Made by a program: the position numbers and the translations under genes. From assembly GCA_049414205.1 (NCBI GenBank), contig JBMSGE010000034.1:1-12396 (forward strand): DNA of 12,396 nt, in the 5' to 3' direction. Source of the stretch: Nitrosomaritimum sp049414205 (GTDB lineage: Archaea; Thermoproteota; Nitrososphaeria; Nitrososphaerales; Nitrosopumilaceae). Below, piece after piece: positions 5,492 through 12,396 of the stretch; position 1 is the stretch's first letter; every line of letters starts with the position of its first letter. The notes under the pieces were generated by a model that worked only from the letters and a program-made list of their open reading frames with translations, was not told the origin of the DNA and did no database searches.

Positions 5492-6448
5492 TTATTCTAC
5501 GATAAATGAACCTTGCATTCCTAATGCAGCATGTCCTGGTACTGTACAGATGTAATAGTATGTTCCAGGTGCACCTGCTGTGAATGTGGTACTACCAGAT
5601 TCTCCAGCTTTTAGTGGTGCGGCTGAAGAGGCAATTTCTGAACCCCACAAAGAGTTGTTAAAGTCATCAGGTGATGCAACTATTCCAAATGCATGGAATC
5701 CTTTGCCCATGTTTGTAGCAGTAAAGGTTACCTCATCACCTGAACTAACAACAAAGTCAGGGTTGTGTCCTGGTTCCCCAGTTAATGCATTAAATGCTAA
5801 ATCACTAAATCCATCTTCAGATTCTACAAAGTCAACTGTAAAGTCATGGCTAACTCCTGTTGGTGCAGCTGCTTGTGCTGGAGCTGCAGAATCACCAACA
5901 ATAATTTCTCCAACCATGCCCAATTCTCTGTGACCTGGTACTGTACAGATGTAATAGTATGTTCCAGGTTCGGTTGGTACAAATTCAGATGAATCTGACT
6001 CGCCTTCTTTGAGTGGGCTTGCAGCGCTTGCAACCTCACTTCCGGGAATTATTCCTGCAAATCCTTCTTCGTCAGCAGTAACTCCAAATGCATGGAAGCC
6101 TCCATCCTGGTTTTTCACATTGAAAACAATTTTGTCGCCAACTGCGGCATTAATTGTTGGATTGTGTCCTGGTTCCCCAGTTAATGCATTAAATGCTAAA
6201 TCACTAAATCCATCTTCAGATTGAACAAAATTCAAATCAACTGTAATTGTCTGGCCTGTAGCTACTGCAGGTGCATCATGATCTGCTGCACCACTCATAG
6301 CTGCTGCAACTGGGGGTGGTTGTGATATCCAGTAATCCCACATTCCAAAGAAGATTGCACCACCTACGATACAAATTCCTAGCATAATTATCATCATTTT
6401 TCCTGTTCTTGCAGGAGTTGTTCGGTATACAGTTTCAGTTTCGCTCAT
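5492..6448 (-). CDS. membrane-anchored tandem cupredoxin (two blue-copper domains)
   Basis: A 318-residue protein with an N-terminal cytosolic stretch (1-16), one membrane helix (about 17-38) and two plastocyanin-like domains facing outward (about 66-185 and 199-318), joined by an Ala-rich linker. Each domain keeps a complete type 1 copper set: His119, Cys168, His173, Met178 and His252, Cys301, His306, Met311, in the motifs GFHAFG and YYYICTVPGH...GM. Equivalent ligands are exactly 133 residues apart, so the protein arose by internal duplication. Its place directly after COX1 makes it the likely electron donor to CuA, in place of cytochrome c. The ATG follows the coxA stop by 13 nt, with GGAG 10 nt before it. 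Parts of the duplication are identical even at DNA level. Confidence 0.92.
   Translation of the reverse strand: MSETETVYRTTPARTGKMMIIMLGICIVGGAIFFGMWDYWISQPPPVAAAMSGAADHDAPAVATGQTITVDLNFVQSEDGFSDLAFNALTGEPGHNPTINAAVGDKIVFNVKNQDGGFHAFGVTADEEGFAGIIPGSEVASAASPLKEGESDSSEFVPTEPGTYYYICTVPGHRELGMVGEIIVGDSAAPAQAAAPTGVSHDFTVDFVESEDGFSDLAFNALTGEPGHNPDFVVSSGDEVTFTATNMGKGFHAFGIVASPDDFNNSLWGSEIASSAAPLKAGESGSTTFTAGAPGTYYYICTVPGHAALGMQGSFIVE
5535..5570. repeat. 36-bp exact repeat, copy A (pairs with 5934-5969)
   Basis: This stretch encodes the Cys-ligand strand (GTYYYICTVPG region) of the second cupredoxin domain. It is identical base for base to 5934-5969, 399 bp away, the DNA equivalent of the 133-residue domain period. 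Confidence 0.9.
5763..5823. repeat. 61-bp exact repeat, copy A (pairs with 6162-6222)
   Basis: This stretch encodes ESEDGFSDLAFNALTGEPGH of the second cupredoxin domain. It matches 6162-6222 at all 61 positions, including silent third positions. Confidence 0.9.
5934..5969. repeat. 36-bp exact repeat, copy B
   Basis: The counterpart of 5535-5570, in the Cys-ligand strand of the first cupredoxin domain. Confidence 0.9.
6162..6222. repeat. 61-bp exact repeat, copy B
   Basis: The counterpart of 5763-5823, at the N-terminal edge of the first cupredoxin domain. Confidence 0.9.
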
Positions 6449-6461
6449 CTTTCATTATCTC

Positions 6462-7988
<1,527 letters not shown>

Positions 7989-8040
7989 TAGTTATCTACC
8001 TCGCAAATAATCGAATAAAGTTTGGTTAAAAGCGTTAGCA

Positions 8041-8472
8041 TCATGTTGAGGGCTCCTCCACAATTAATTTTCCACGCATGTTATAATGAATTAATCCACA
8101 ATACTCTCTACATTGAATATCATGTTCGCCTGCTTTGTCAGGGGCAAACCAAACAGTGTTAACTCTTCCAGGAACTGCATCCATTAAGACTACATAATCA
8201 TGAATGTTAAAGGAATGATTAACATCAATAGAATGAATTTCAAACTTGTATGCTTTGCCTGCTTCTACATGTAAGGTTCCTACTTCTTTTGTTCCATCTT
8301 CATGCTCGAATTGCCAGTACCACTGGGCCCCAGTTACTTTAATGACTTCTGCATCTGCAGGTACATGTTCAACTAGTCGTTCCACATTCCAAGCTTCTGC
8401 ACCTACCCAGAACATTAAGGCAACAATAACACCTACGTAAATCCATTCAGGCCAGTTAGAGTGATTTCCCAT
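8041..8472 (-). CDS. coxB: terminal oxidase subunit II, CuA-domain half
   Basis: A 143-residue protein holding the second membrane helix (about 9-28) and the outward CuA cupredoxin domain of subunit II. The family aromatic motif is WYWQFEHEDG (51-60). The CuA ligands are complete: His86 (VNHSF), Cys121, Glu123, Cys125 (CREYC), His129 and Met132. Ordinary COX2 begins with a signal peptide and a first helix; both are missing here and are supplied by the gene immediately upstream in the same frame, behind a single TAG. Its ATG directly follows that TAG, and GGAGGT lies 9 nt upstream, so ribosomes can start here independently. It should accept electrons from the cupredoxin and pass them to heme a in subunit I. 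Confidence 0.95.
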   Translation of the reverse strand: MGNHSNWPEWIYVGVIVALMFWVGAEAWNVERLVEHVPADAEVIKVTGAQWYWQFEHEDGTKEVGTLHVEAGKAYKFEIHSIDVNHSFNIHDYVVLMDAVPGRVNTVWFAPDKAGEHDIQCREYCGLIHYNMRGKLIVEEPST

Positions 8473-8748
8473 CTAAGTAGAACCTCCAAGTTCGCCTGAT
8501 TTTTCATATTCTGTTGGAGTTGCTTTTGGATGAGATTCTCTGAATCTCCAGCAAATCCAAATCATAGTTCCAGAAACTACAGCACCTACTGTAAATGCTA
8601 CAGTCATCATTCTAAAGAATAGATTCCAAATTAAAACTCGTCTGTCAAGATACTCACCAGGCTCATCACCTGCTGCAAAAACGTGATCCACTGTGGGAAC
8701 AATAACTAAAATTGCCAATACCAAGAATAGACCAAGTAGATTCCTCAT
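8473..8748 (-). CDS. COX2 N-terminal half as a separate gene (signal peptide and first TM)
   Basis: A 91-residue protein with a signal peptide (1-25, ending HVFA, then AGDEPGEYLDRR), a membrane helix (about 45-67: RMMTVAFTVGAVVSGTMIW) and a short cytosolic tail (CWRFRESHPKATPTEYEKSG). This is the layout of the first third of a usual COX2: exported N-terminus, helix 1, then a basic RFRE stretch before helix 2. The next gene continues in the same frame with helix 2, so I infer a gene fission. On its own the protein would look like an anonymous membrane protein. A TATA box about 33 nt upstream of its ATG makes it the first gene of the oxidase operon. Confidence 0.82.
   Translation of the reverse strand: MRNLLGLFLVLAILVIVPTVDHVFAAGDEPGEYLDRRVLIWNLFFRMMTVAFTVGAVVSGTMIWICWRFRESHPKATPTEYEKSGELGGST
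8482..8487 (-). promoter_or_regulatory. Shine-Dalgarno for the CuA half of COX2
   Basis: The minus strand reads GGAGGT, nine nt before the ATG at 8472. It encodes Gly-Gly within the upstream gene. It is the strongest Shine-Dalgarno seen in the window and shows that the second half is initiated on its own. Confidence 0.8.
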
Positions 8749-8777
8749 TATCGGTGACTGACGTGACCTATGATTTC

Positions 8778-8784
8778 TATTTAA
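8778..8784 (-). promoter_or_regulatory. TATA box of the oxidase operon
   Basis: The minus strand reads TTAAATA, centred about 33 nt before the ATG at 8748. This predicts a very short leader of roughly 7 nt. It sits in the 55-nt gap after the histidine phosphatase gene. Confidence 0.5.
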
Positions 8785-8803
8785 GGGTTTTCAAGATTAT
8801 TAT

Positions 8804-9427
8804 CTACCAATCCTGATCGAAACGACTTGGATGCATTACGTTGATGCCACCAACTGAAAATTTTCGTTTGTATTCTCGAAAGATGTTAAGTGAAGCATTT
8901 GCAATAATTAGTTCAAACAAGTTTTCCGGACTTAGAGAAACTACAGTAGAAAGCATTGCCTTGATTGGATCCATGTGTGTTACTAGAACTACATTCTCAT
9001 CGGGATGATTGTCAATTACATGATCAACTATTCCTAGTACTCGTTTTTTAACATCAGCAAAAGTCTCAACGCCATTGTGTGCAATCTCAAGTTCACCTCG
9101 ATAGAATTTCATAAACACGTTACCATGACTGTTAAAAATATCATCATAAGGCATGCCAGTAAATTTTCCCATGTCAAGCTCAATTAGGCGATCATCAATT
9201 CTTACATCAACTGAAGTATGTTCTGCTACAATCTCTGCAGTGTTTTTTGCTCTCTCAATTGGGCTAGAGTAAATTGCAGATATGTTCATGTCTTCTAAGA
9301 ATTTAGCTGCTTTTTTTGCCTGGTCATGTCCTTTATCAGTTAAAGGAACTCCAGCTGTACGTCCGGCAAGAATTCTTTCAGTGTTGTTTTTAGCTTGACC
9401 GTGTCTTAGAAAAATTATAGAGCCCAA
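8804..9427 (-). CDS. histidine phosphatase superfamily protein
   Basis: A 207-residue cytosolic phosphatase or mutase of the phosphoglycerate mutase-like branch. LRHGQAKNN (7-15) contains Arg8 and the phosphorylated His9; Arg59 in SSPIERAKNTAEI, Glu83 in LIELDMGKFTG (catalytic acid region) and His151 in LVTHMDP complete the active site. Members remove phosphate from sugar phosphates, nucleosides or cofactor precursors; this sequence does not reveal which. The start is a TTG immediately after an in-frame TAA, so no longer form is possible. It is divergent from the npdG-like gene, sharing a 50-bp promoter gap. It precedes the oxidase operon on the same strand, which has its own TATA box. Confidence 0.9.
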   Translation of the reverse strand: MGSIIFLRHGQAKNNTERILAGRTAGVPLTDKGHDQAKKAAKFLEDMNISAIYSSPIERAKNTAEIVAEHTSVDVRIDDRLIELDMGKFTGMPYDDIFNSHGNVFMKFYRGELEIAHNGVETFADVKKRVLGIVDHVIDNHPDENVVLVTHMDPIKAMLSTVVSLSPENLFELIIANASLNIFREYKRKFSVGGINVMHPSRFDQDW

Positions 9428-9448
9428 TTAGATCGGATTTCATATAGA

Positions 9449-9460
9449 GATAATAATAAC
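9449..9460. promoter_or_regulatory. AT-rich core shared by two divergent leaderless genes
   Basis: GATAATAATAAC lies in the centre of a 50-bp gap. It is about 26 nt from the ATG at 9478 (plus) and about 26 nt from the TTG at 9427 (minus), the usual TATA-to-start distance in both directions. An additional CATATAG at 9441-9447 is too close for the minus gene. Confidence 0.45.
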
Positions 9461-9477
9461 ATTGTCAGATAACAAAC

Positions 9478-10149
9478 ATGAAAGTGGGAATTATTGGCGG
9501 AACCGGCGGTATGGGAAAAGGTTTTGCTCTTAGGTGGTCTAAAAATAATGATGTAATTGTAGGATCAAGGGATGCAGCACGAGCTGCAAGTTCTGCTGAA
9601 GAATACGCAAATTTGGCAAAAGAATCCTTTGGACAAATCAATGGAACAATTAGTGGAAATGATAATTTGTCAGTTGCAAAAGAAAGTGATGTTTTGGTTT
9701 TATCAATTCCATATGAGAATATCGATTCATTATGCTCTGAGATTTTACCTGAAATCAAAGACAGCTGTGTTGTAGTGTCCCCAATTGTGCCAATGGTAAA
9801 AACAGATGTTGGCTTTGAGTTTATTCCAATAAAAGAAAACAAACCATTCTCGTATCAACTCGTATCAAAATATATCAAAGACAAATCAAAACTTGTCTCT
9901 GCATTTCATGTGATATCTGAGAAAAAGCTAGTAAACCCAACACTAGAGCTTGATTATGACATCTTTGTTTGTGGTGATGACAAGGACGCAGTTGGAGTTG
10001 TAAATGGATTGATTAATGAAATTCAAGGCCTAAGACCAATTTACTTGGGCCCAGGAGAATTATCCTACATGGCTGAAATTGCAACGCCATTATTGCTCAA
10101 CGCAATGATTCGCAACAAAATAAAGAATCCAGGAATCAAGATCATCTAA
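9478..10149 (+). CDS. npdG: F420-dependent NADP oxidoreductase-like protein
   Basis: A 223-residue cytosolic protein of the coenzyme F420:NADP oxidoreductase family, which exchanges hydride between F420H2 and NADP+. The Rossmann start MKVGIIGGTGGMGKG (1-15) is typical; Ser30-Arg31 in VIVGSRD are placed to hold the 2'-phosphate of NADP. DVLVLSIPYENID (71-83) and the C-terminal GPGELSYMAEIATPLLLNAM match the family layout. The ATG is leaderless, about 26 nt from the AT-rich core. A small membrane protein and a split-barrel protein follow closely, and the latter family often uses F420, which strengthens the call. The alternative, an NAD(P)-binding pyrroline-carboxylate-reductase-like protein, is less likely. 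Confidence 0.85.
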   Translation: MKVGIIGGTGGMGKGFALRWSKNNDVIVGSRDAARAASSAEEYANLAKESFGQINGTISGNDNLSVAKESDVLVLSIPYENIDSLCSEILPEIKDSCVVVSPIVPMVKTDVGFEFIPIKENKPFSYQLVSKYIKDKSKLVSAFHVISEKKLVNPTLELDYDIFVCGDDKDAVGVVNGLINEIQGLRPIYLGPGELSYMAEIATPLLLNAMIRNKIKNPGIKII

Positions 10150-10154
10150 ACTAA

Positions 10155-10388
10155 ATGAGTTCTAATTATTATCGCAGGGGCAGAAACCCAACTACAGCAT
10201 TTGGAGTTTTGTTTATTGTAATTGGAGCAATTACCTTGGTCAGACAGTTAATTTTATGGAGTCCAGACTTTGTGGTGCAATTTTTATTCAATGAAGAAAT
10301 TACCAGTGAGAAAATTTCAGTTGTTACAATGGGGATAGGTGCAGTTATCGTAGCATTAGGATTTAGAAAAAATGAACAAAAGAGATGA
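10155..10388 (+). CDS. small two-TM membrane protein, unknown function
   Basis: A 77-residue protein with a basic N-terminus (YYRRGRNP), two membrane helices (about 15-34 and 55-71) and a basic tail (FRKNEQKR). Positive charges on both ends predict that N- and C-termini face the cytosol, with the loop carrying SPDFVVQFLFNEE outside. It begins 5 nt after the npdG-like stop and overlaps the next gene by 17 bp, so the three genes form one unit. No family is recognised. Confidence 0.7.
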   Translation: MSSNYYRRGRNPTTAFGVLFIVIGAITLVRQLILWSPDFVVQFLFNEEITSEKISVVTMGIGAVIVALGFRKNEQKR

Positions 10389-10773
10389 ATTTTTAAAATC
10401 TCAAAAAGTTTTGAGGCTAGCTACTGTTGGGAAAAACAAGACACCGCATATTGTTCCAGTATGGTACATGTACAGTTCAAAAAAAATCTACATAGGCACA
10501 TACACAAGAACTCAAAAGGCAAAAAACATCAAGAAAAACAAACGTGTTTCTTTTTGTGTAGATGTTGGAGTTAATGCTCCAAACATTTATGGTGTAAAGG
10601 GGGAGGGAAATGCAAATCTAATACTAGAAGAGACAAAGGTGAAAAAAATTGCAACAAAAATTCTTTTGCGTTATTTTAAAAATATGAAAAATAAATCTGC
10701 CCAAGAATTACTTGATGATACTGATTGTGTTATAGAGATAGTCCCTGAAAAGTTTTCAGTCTGGAGTTATTGA
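10372..10773 (+). CDS. split-barrel FMN/F420-binding (PPOX/FDOR-like) protein
   Basis: A 133-residue protein of the pyridoxamine-5'-phosphate oxidase-like split beta-barrel superfamily. VLRLATVGKNKTPHIVPVWYMY (13-34) is the classic first strand pair, and TYTRTQKAKNIKKNKRVSFCVD (43-64) is the conserved loop-helix-strand that binds the cofactor phosphate. Small members of this group use FMN, F420 or heme. Because the unit begins with an NpdG-like gene, an F420H2-dependent reductase of the FDOR-B type is my first choice; the sequence alone cannot exclude an FMN protein. The ATG lies inside the preceding gene (17-bp overlap). The 3' end overlaps the convergent aminotransferase by 7 bp. Confidence 0.8.
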   Translation: MNKRDEFLKSQKVLRLATVGKNKTPHIVPVWYMYSSKKIYIGTYTRTQKAKNIKKNKRVSFCVDVGVNAPNIYGVKGEGNANLILEETKVKKIATKILLRYFKNMKNKSAQELLDDTDCVIEIVPEKFSVWSY

Positions 10774-11942
10774 GATACAAATCTCTCTATCTTATTCATC
10801 GCAGACTCTAGTATTTCCATACTTGGAAGATAAACAAGTCTGAAATATCCGCTACCATACTTTTCACCAAAACCTGAACCATGAACCGTTAGAACACCTT
10901 GTGATTCCAAAAGTTTTGTTACAAACTCTTTGTCAGAGGAATACTTGTTATCCTCAATCTTTGGAAATGCGTAAAACGATCCTTTAGGATTTGAGCATGA
11001 CAATCCTGGCATTGAGTTTAGTCTTTTGACTACCAGATCTCTTCTCTTTTTACATTCAGAGACAAAGTCTGATATGTATCCCTGAGGTCCACGTAGTGAT
11101 TCTAGCGCGGCATATTGTACTGGAAGGTTGGTAGCAATTCTTACTCTTGCAAGTTTTGGAAGATTCTCTCGCAAGTCTGCAAGTTGTGGTGATTGATTAA
11201 ATGCAATGTATCCTATTCTCCAACCAGACATCAAGTGGACTTTGGAGAATCCATTGAGTATTATCACTGGAGAGTCTCCTGCTACTTTGCCAATTCCTAC
11301 AAACTTTTCATCAAAGACAATTTGGTCGTATATCTCATCACAGATAATGTACAGATTGTGTTGATTTGCAAGGTCTACTAGCTGTTTTAGTGATGATTCG
11401 TTGAATACCACACCTGTTGGATTATTTGGGCTGATTAGACAAATTGCAACCGTCTTTGAGGTAATCTTTGATTTGATATCTTCAATGTCTGGAGTAGAAT
11501 TATTCAAGTCTACTGCAAATTCAATTGGAGTTCCTCCATGTAATCGGACGTATGAGGCATATGGCGGATAATATGGTCCAGGTAAGAGAACCTCATCACC
11601 TTCTTCTACAATTGATGATATTACCATGTCAAGTCCTTCAGATACTCCATTAGTAATTAGAATGTCATCAGCTGAAATGGAAAGTCCTTTGGCGTTTTCT
11701 TTTTTTGCAATCTCTTCTCTTAGTTCTGGTAATCCTTCTGAAGTAGAGTAAAAGTTGTTTCCATTTTTTATTGCATTGATTAAAGCCTCTTTGACATTGT
11801 CTGGTGGTTGAAAACCAAACTGAACAGGATCACCTATGTTGAGATAATCAACTTTCATTCCCTTTTCTTGGACTTTTCTTGCAGCAAGTACAATGTCTCG
11901 TATTGCATATTCGACACCTGCTACTTTTTTGGAGACTTTCAA
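10767..11942 (-). CDS. class I aminotransferase, alanine/aspartate type
   Basis: A fold-type I PLP enzyme closely resembling hyperthermophile alanine aminotransferases, starting KVSKKVAGVEYAIRDIV and continuing LNIGDPVQFGFQPP. Numbered from the TTG chosen here, the protein has 391 residues. Markers are SPNNPTG (171-177), Asp202 in CDEIYD (PLP pyridine nitrogen), Lys234 in NGFSKVH (Schiff base), Arg242 in GWRIGY and Arg368 in YFRLVYLP (substrate carboxylate). The likely reaction is alanine plus 2-oxoglutarate to pyruvate plus glutamate; aspartate use is possible. I prefer TTG 11942 over GTG 11999: it lies about 28 nt from a TATA-like TTTAA, the family begins near here, and the longer form would run into the divergent tRNA gene. 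Confidence 0.88.
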   Translation of the reverse strand: MKVSKKVAGVEYAIRDIVLAARKVQEKGMKVDYLNIGDPVQFGFQPPDNVKEALINAIKNGNNFYSTSEGLPELREEIAKKENAKGLSISADDILITNGVSEGLDMVISSIVEEGDEVLLPGPYYPPYASYVRLHGGTPIEFAVDLNNSTPDIEDIKSKITSKTVAICLISPNNPTGVVFNESSLKQLVDLANQHNLYIICDEIYDQIVFDEKFVGIGKVAGDSPVIILNGFSKVHLMSGWRIGYIAFNQSPQLADLRENLPKLARVRIATNLPVQYAALESLRGPQGYISDFVSECKKRRDLVVKRLNSMPGLSCSNPKGSFYAFPKIEDNKYSSDKEFVTKLLESQGVLTVHGSGFGEKYGSGYFRLVYLPSMEILESAMNKIERFVSQ

Positions 11943-11955
11943 AGTGTCTAGACAG

Positions 11956-11962
11956 ATATTTA
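11956..11962 (+). promoter_or_regulatory. TATA-like box for tRNA-Arg
   Basis: ATATTTA is centred about 28 nt upstream of the tRNA 5' end. It lies closer to the aminotransferase gene than that gene's own TATA element, so the two divergent promoters would be interleaved. Confidence 0.4.
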
Positions 11963-11968
11963 GACCTG

Positions 11969-11973
11969 TTAAA
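11969..11973 (-). promoter_or_regulatory. TATA-like box for the aminotransferase
   Basis: The minus strand reads TTTAA within GAATTTAACAG, about 28 nt from the TTG start at 11942. The assignment depends on that start being correct. Confidence 0.4.
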
Positions 11974-11986
11974 TTCTTACTTGTTT

Positions 11987-12061
11987 GGACTCGTAGCACA
12001 GTCAGGATAGTGCGGGCGGCTTCGAACCGCCAGGTCGAGGGATCGAAGCCCTCCGAGCCCT
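11987..12061 (+). tRNA. tRNA-Arg (anticodon TCG), atypical
   Basis: The cloverleaf has D-stem GCAC/GTGC, a loop with GG, anticodon stem GGCGG/CCGCC around CTTCGAA, giving anticodon TCG (12022-12024) that reads CGA, and T-stem GAGGG/CCCTC. The tertiary pair G15-C48 is kept. Three features are unusual: the acceptor GGACTCG/CGAGCCC has an A3-C70 mismatch, the T-loop is ATCGAAG with A instead of T at position 54, and the base in the discriminator position is T. It could be a functional divergent tRNA or a decaying copy. CCA is not encoded. Confidence 0.8.
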
Positions 12062-12103
12062 TTAGATTATCTTATTAGGCAAATATTTTCTCACTTTTGT
12101 GAA

Positions 12104-12396
12104 TTGAGGCCATCAATTTTCAAAATAGGAATAGCCATGACCGTAATTGGAATGGCTTGGTTAGGAGTTGTGTATAATGAAGGAGATAGAATTTCTGAGA
12201 GTTTTTCATTAAAGCCGTCTGGTTCTGCTGAAATTGAAATGGAATTTGCTGGTCAGGATATTGGGTATTATAGAATTTTAATGCCTGAATTTTCTGGAAC
12301 TGGAGTTTTTGTGCAGATTTTAGATGATGATTACAATGTAATTTCAGATGGAGTAGTAGAGACAAAGATGGCAGTAGCCTATTTTGATTTTGAAGA
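12104..12396 (+). CDS. N-terminal part of a membrane-anchored exported protein (cut by window end)
   Basis: The frame is open to the last base (97 codons visible). From TTG 12104 it reads RPSIFKIGIAMTVIGMAWLG, a basic start followed by a membrane segment (about residues 6-22), then a hydrophilic, beta-rich region (SFSLKPSGSAEIEMEFAG, YYRILMPEFSGTGVFVQILDDD) expected outside the cell. An in-frame ATG at 12137 would give a shorter start that shortens the membrane helix, so I prefer TTG. The frame also lacks stops back to about 12062, next to the tRNA, so an earlier start cannot be ruled out. The C-terminus and function are not visible and no family is recognised. Confidence 0.7.
   Translation, partial: MRPSIFKIGIAMTVIGMAWLGVVYNEGDRISESFSLKPSGSAEIEMEFAGQDIGYYRILMPEFSGTGVFVQILDDDYNVISDGVVETKMAVAYFDFE

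Noticed and set aside
5535..6222. Repeated blocks as a CRISPR array or mobile element
   Set aside because: There are only two copies of each block, in register with a protein-domain duplication, with no spacers or terminal repeats.
8473..8475. TAG read as pyrrolysine, or as a simple sequencing error
   Set aside because: A strong Shine-Dalgarno and an ATG are placed exactly for a new start after the TAG, and no pyrrolysine genes are in view. Fission is simpler, though relatives should be compared.
10767..11999. Aminotransferase starting at GTG 11999 (410 residues)
   Set aside because: The extra 19 residues do not match the family start and would overlap the divergent tRNA-Arg gene; TTG 11942 has a TATA-like element at the right distance.
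11893..12078. 61-residue plus-strand ORF across the tRNA-Arg gene
   Set aside because: It covers the start of the aminotransferase and the whole tRNA; its codons are explained by these two features.
12120..12365. 81-residue minus-strand ORF at the window end
   Set aside because: It is rich in Leu, Gln and His with no motif, and lies opposite a convincing exported-protein frame that runs off the end.

Overview
The window looks like a chromosome segment from a marine-type ammonia-oxidising archaeon (Nitrososphaerota/Thaumarchaeota, Nitrosopumilus-like). The base composition is AT-rich. TATA boxes sit about 25-28 nt upstream of start codons with little or no leader, TTG starts are common, and the aerobic terminal oxidase is served by cupredoxins, with no cytochrome c gene in view. 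An F420-linked pair (NpdG-like reductase and split-barrel flavin/deazaflavin protein) and a Pyrococcus-type alanine aminotransferase also fit. The assignment rests on gene content and promoter architecture; no 16S rRNA or amo genes are present.

Layout. 1-1377: aspartate kinase, cut at its 5' end. 1389-1473: GC-rich, strongly folded segment, probably an unrecognised small RNA. 1529-3538: a small membrane protein (minus), then ilvE, a Cys-rich mini-protein and a SAM methyltransferase (plus). 3549-3680: a compact unit with palindrome, TATA box, leaderless 23-codon ORF and T-run. 3699-3772: tRNA-Lys(CTT). 3832-4434: a START-like protein with a possible ribbon-helix-helix tail. 4532-5056: a secreted, membrane-anchored YtkA-like protein.

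5046-8748 (minus) is the centrepiece, a terminal oxidase operon. In transcription order it holds a COX2 N-terminal half, the COX2 CuA half, COX1, a membrane-anchored double cupredoxin and a half-length heme A synthase. Electrons would run from cupredoxin to CuA to heme a and then heme a3/CuB, and CtaA would supply heme A. The two COX2 halves are in the same frame, separated by one TAG followed directly by ATG, with a strong Shine-Dalgarno inside the first half.

8804-10773: a histidine phosphatase diverges from an F420:NADP oxidoreductase-like gene across 50 bp with one shared AT-rich core. A small membrane protein and a split-barrel protein follow the latter. 10767-11942 (minus): alanine/aspartate-type aminotransferase. 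11987-12061: an atypical tRNA-Arg(TCG). From about 12104: the start of a membrane-anchored protein that runs off the end.

Amino-acid metabolism genes (lysC, ilvE, alaT-like) flank the respiratory cluster but form no single operon. Two patterns recur: promoter-proximal genes appear leaderless, while internal oxidase genes carry Shine-Dalgarno sequences. No insertion sequence, CRISPR array or prophage was seen, and no gene-free stretch exceeds 300 bases.
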